DNA from: Clostridiales bacterium
GTDB taxonomy: Bacteria > Bacillota > Clostridia > Oscillospirales > Acutalibacteraceae
Direction of reading: 5' to 3'
Assembly: GCA_012516295.1 (NCBI GenBank)
Contig: JAAYWU010000310.1
Coordinates: forward strand, 1 to 5,921
DNA: 5,921 nt
Position 1 is the first letter of the stretch, and each line of letters opens with the position of its first letter. The notes under the pieces are model-generated. The model ran no database searches, was not told the DNA's origin, and saw only the letters and a program-made list of their open reading frames with translations. Both the position numbers and the translations under genes were made by a program. This document shows positions 4,626 to 5,921 of the stretch, piece by piece.

Positions 4626-5921
4626 TGCCGGGACCGAGAAGACCTGCAACGGGTGCGAAGCCGAAAAGCATGCGGAAAACCTTATCCAGAATCATGGGCT
4701 ACATTGTCCGCCAGAAGGTAAGATTCATTCTTATCATTCTTTTTGTTTTGATCGCTTCCAGCGCAAGTGTTGCGGGTACGTATTTTATAAAACCTTTGGT
4801 GAACTGCATTGTGCCGCTGATTGGCAAACAGGTTACGACCCGGGATCTTTTGCCGTTTGTAAAGATGATTTCCATAATGGCGGGCGTCTACCTGATCGGC
4901 GTCCTTGCCACATTTATATATACCCAGCTTATGGTAAGGGCGGCAAACCGGACGCTGAATGCTGTGCGTACGGATTTGTTCAACCGGCTGCAGGACCTTC
5001 CGATCAGCTACTTTGATACGCATACGCACGGGGAGCTGATGAGCCGTTTTACGAGTGATGTCGATACCCTGCGCGAGGCAATTTCCATGGGCGTAACGCA
5101 GCTTTTGTCCTCCGCGATTACCGTGGTAGGAACCTTTATCATCATGCTTGTGCTCAGCCCGATCCTGACGGTTCTGATTGTGCTTATGCTTGTGGTTATG
5201 ATGCTGATTATTAAGAGAATCGGCGGCAAATCCGCAGTTTACTTTAAAGAGCAGCAAAAGGCGATCGGCGCCGCAAACGGATATATTGAAGAATTGATTG
5301 AAGGGCAGAAAGTGGTTAAGGTTTTCTGCCATGAAGACCAGGTGAAGAAGGAATTCGGCGTACTGAACCAAAATCTGCGCCGGGCGGCGACCAACGCGAA
5401 CTTTTTCGCAAATGTCCTGATGCCGATTATGGGCAACCTTACCTATGTAAACTACGCAATGACAGCGACCGCCGGCGCGGCGCTTGTGATTACCGGAAGG
5501 ATGGATATCGGCTCGATCGCTTCTTTCCTGCAGTACACAAGGACCTTTTCGCAGCCAATTACCCAGATTTCACAGCAGTTCAACGTGATTCTGGCGGCTC
5601 TTGCCGGCGCGGAGCGTATTTTTGAAGTAATCGACGCCGAACCGGAAACGGACGAGGGCTACGTAACGCTTGTAAATGTAAAAGAAAACGAGGACGGAAG
5701 CCTTTCGGAAACGTCGGAGCGCACGGGGCTCTGGGCATGGAAACATCCGCACAGCGACGGTACGACCACTTATACGAAGCTGAACGGCGACGTCCGCTTC
5801 CAAGACGTTACCTTCAGCTATGACGGAAAGAAAACCGTTCTGCATAACGTTTCCCTTTATGCGAAGCCGGGACAGAAGATTGCGTTTGTGGGTTCCACCG
5901 GAGCGGGGAAAACCACCATTA
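4625..5921 (+). CDS. ABC exporter half-transporter (TMD-NBD), heterodimer subunit 2, cut by the window edge
   Basis: The ATG at 4625 overlaps the previous stop by one base (TGATG), with AAGGAG at 4609-4614. The frame stays open for 432 codons to the end of the window, so about 190-200 C-terminal residues are missing. The protein starts with a basic, Pro/Gly-rich cytosolic tail (MPGPRRPATGAKPKSMRK), then a six-helix ABC transmembrane domain (about 33-325) with typical motifs LPISYFDTHTHGELMSRFTSDVD (in two parts, 125-134 and 135-147) and EELIEGQKVVKVF (222-234). A linker of about 45-50 residues (about 340-388, with W370, W372 and HPH 374-376) is some 30 residues longer than in subunit 1. The NBD begins at GDVRFQDVTFSY (388-399) and has a canonical Walker A GSTGAGKTT (423-431). 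Signature, Walker B and switch His lie beyond the edge. It should pair with subunit 1 and supply the intact catalytic residues. Confidence 0.9.
   Translation, partial: MPGPRRPATGAKPKSMRKTLSRIMGYIVRQKVRFILIILFVLIASSASVAGTYFIKPLVNCIVPLIGKQVTTRDLLPFVKMISIMAGVYLIGVLATFIYTQLMVRAANRTLNAVRTDLFNRLQDLPISYFDTHTHGELMSRFTSDVDTLREAISMGVTQLLSSAITVVGTFIIMLVLSPILTVLIVLMLVVMMLIIKRIGGKSAVYFKEQQKAIGAANGYIEELIEGQKVVKVFCHEDQVKKEFGVLNQNLRRAATNANFFANVLMPIMGNLTYVNYAMTATAGAALVITGRMDIGSIASFLQYTRTFSQPITQISQQFNVILAALAGAERIFEVIDAEPETDEGYVTLVNVKENEDGSLSETSERTGLWAWKHPHSDGTTTYTKLNGDVRFQDVTFSYDGKKTVLHNVSLYAKPGQKIAFVGSTGAGKTTI

Noticed and set aside
4044..4649. 201-codon minus-strand open frame
   Set aside because: It is antisense to the NBD of subunit 1, whose motifs are clear on the + strand. 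It is a shadow of a long coding region.
4552..5016. 154-codon + strand open frame across the subunit 1/subunit 2 junction
   Set aside because: It is in a different frame from both ABC genes, its translation is Cys-rich without a recognisable domain, and the true frame from 4625 encodes a clear ABC transmembrane domain and Walker A.
4682..5371. 229-codon minus-strand open frame
   Set aside because: It lies entirely antisense to ABC subunit 2, its translation is His/Asn-rich low-quality sequence, and it has no family resemblance.

Overview
The window looks like a chromosomal segment from a low-to-moderate GC Gram-positive bacterium, most likely a member of the Clostridia. This is inferred from strong AAGGAGG-type ribosome binding sites, sigma-A-like promoters with 17-bp spacers, a TTG start codon, an ECF-type vitamin transporter S component, and a MarR plus ABC plus ABC operon of a kind common in Firmicutes. 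No species can be named from the sequence alone. All five protein-coding genes lie on the + strand.

Left part (1-632): a short leader with a GC-rich hairpin precedes a six-helix ECF transporter S component (60-632). The vitamin or cofactor it binds cannot be told from the sequence. Middle (640-2033): a well-formed extended -10 promoter (644-672) drives a 437-residue MATE/polysaccharide-flippase-type (MOP superfamily) membrane protein. The promoter and ribosome binding site place its start at 720, not at the upstream ATG at 684. The gap 2034-2367 holds an AT-rich palindrome at the stop codon, a strong rho-independent terminator (2118-2153), a second terminator that reads only on the minus strand (2207-2239), and the promoter and operators of the next operon.

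Right part (2290-5921): a near-consensus promoter followed by a perfect 14-bp palindrome and a second, imperfect one controls a MarR-family regulator (2368-2898) and two ABC half-transporters (2895-4625, and 4625 to the window edge). The three cistrons overlap by 4 nt and 1 nt and are probably translationally coupled. The first ABC protein has a degenerate nucleotide-binding domain (Asp for the catalytic Glu, Gln for the switch His, Ala for a Walker A Gly). The second has a canonical Walker A and a long linker before its NBD. This is the pattern of a heterodimeric exporter with one degenerate and one active ATP site. The simplest model is a MarR-repressed multidrug or toxic-compound efflux pump that is autoregulated through the palindromes.

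I see no phage, transposon, CRISPR, tRNA or rRNA signal. Nothing here is clearly an undescribed system. The points most worth following up are the operator's match to the zinc-type AdcR box without an AdcR-like zinc site in the regulator, the orphan minus-strand terminator, and the asymmetric ABC pair.
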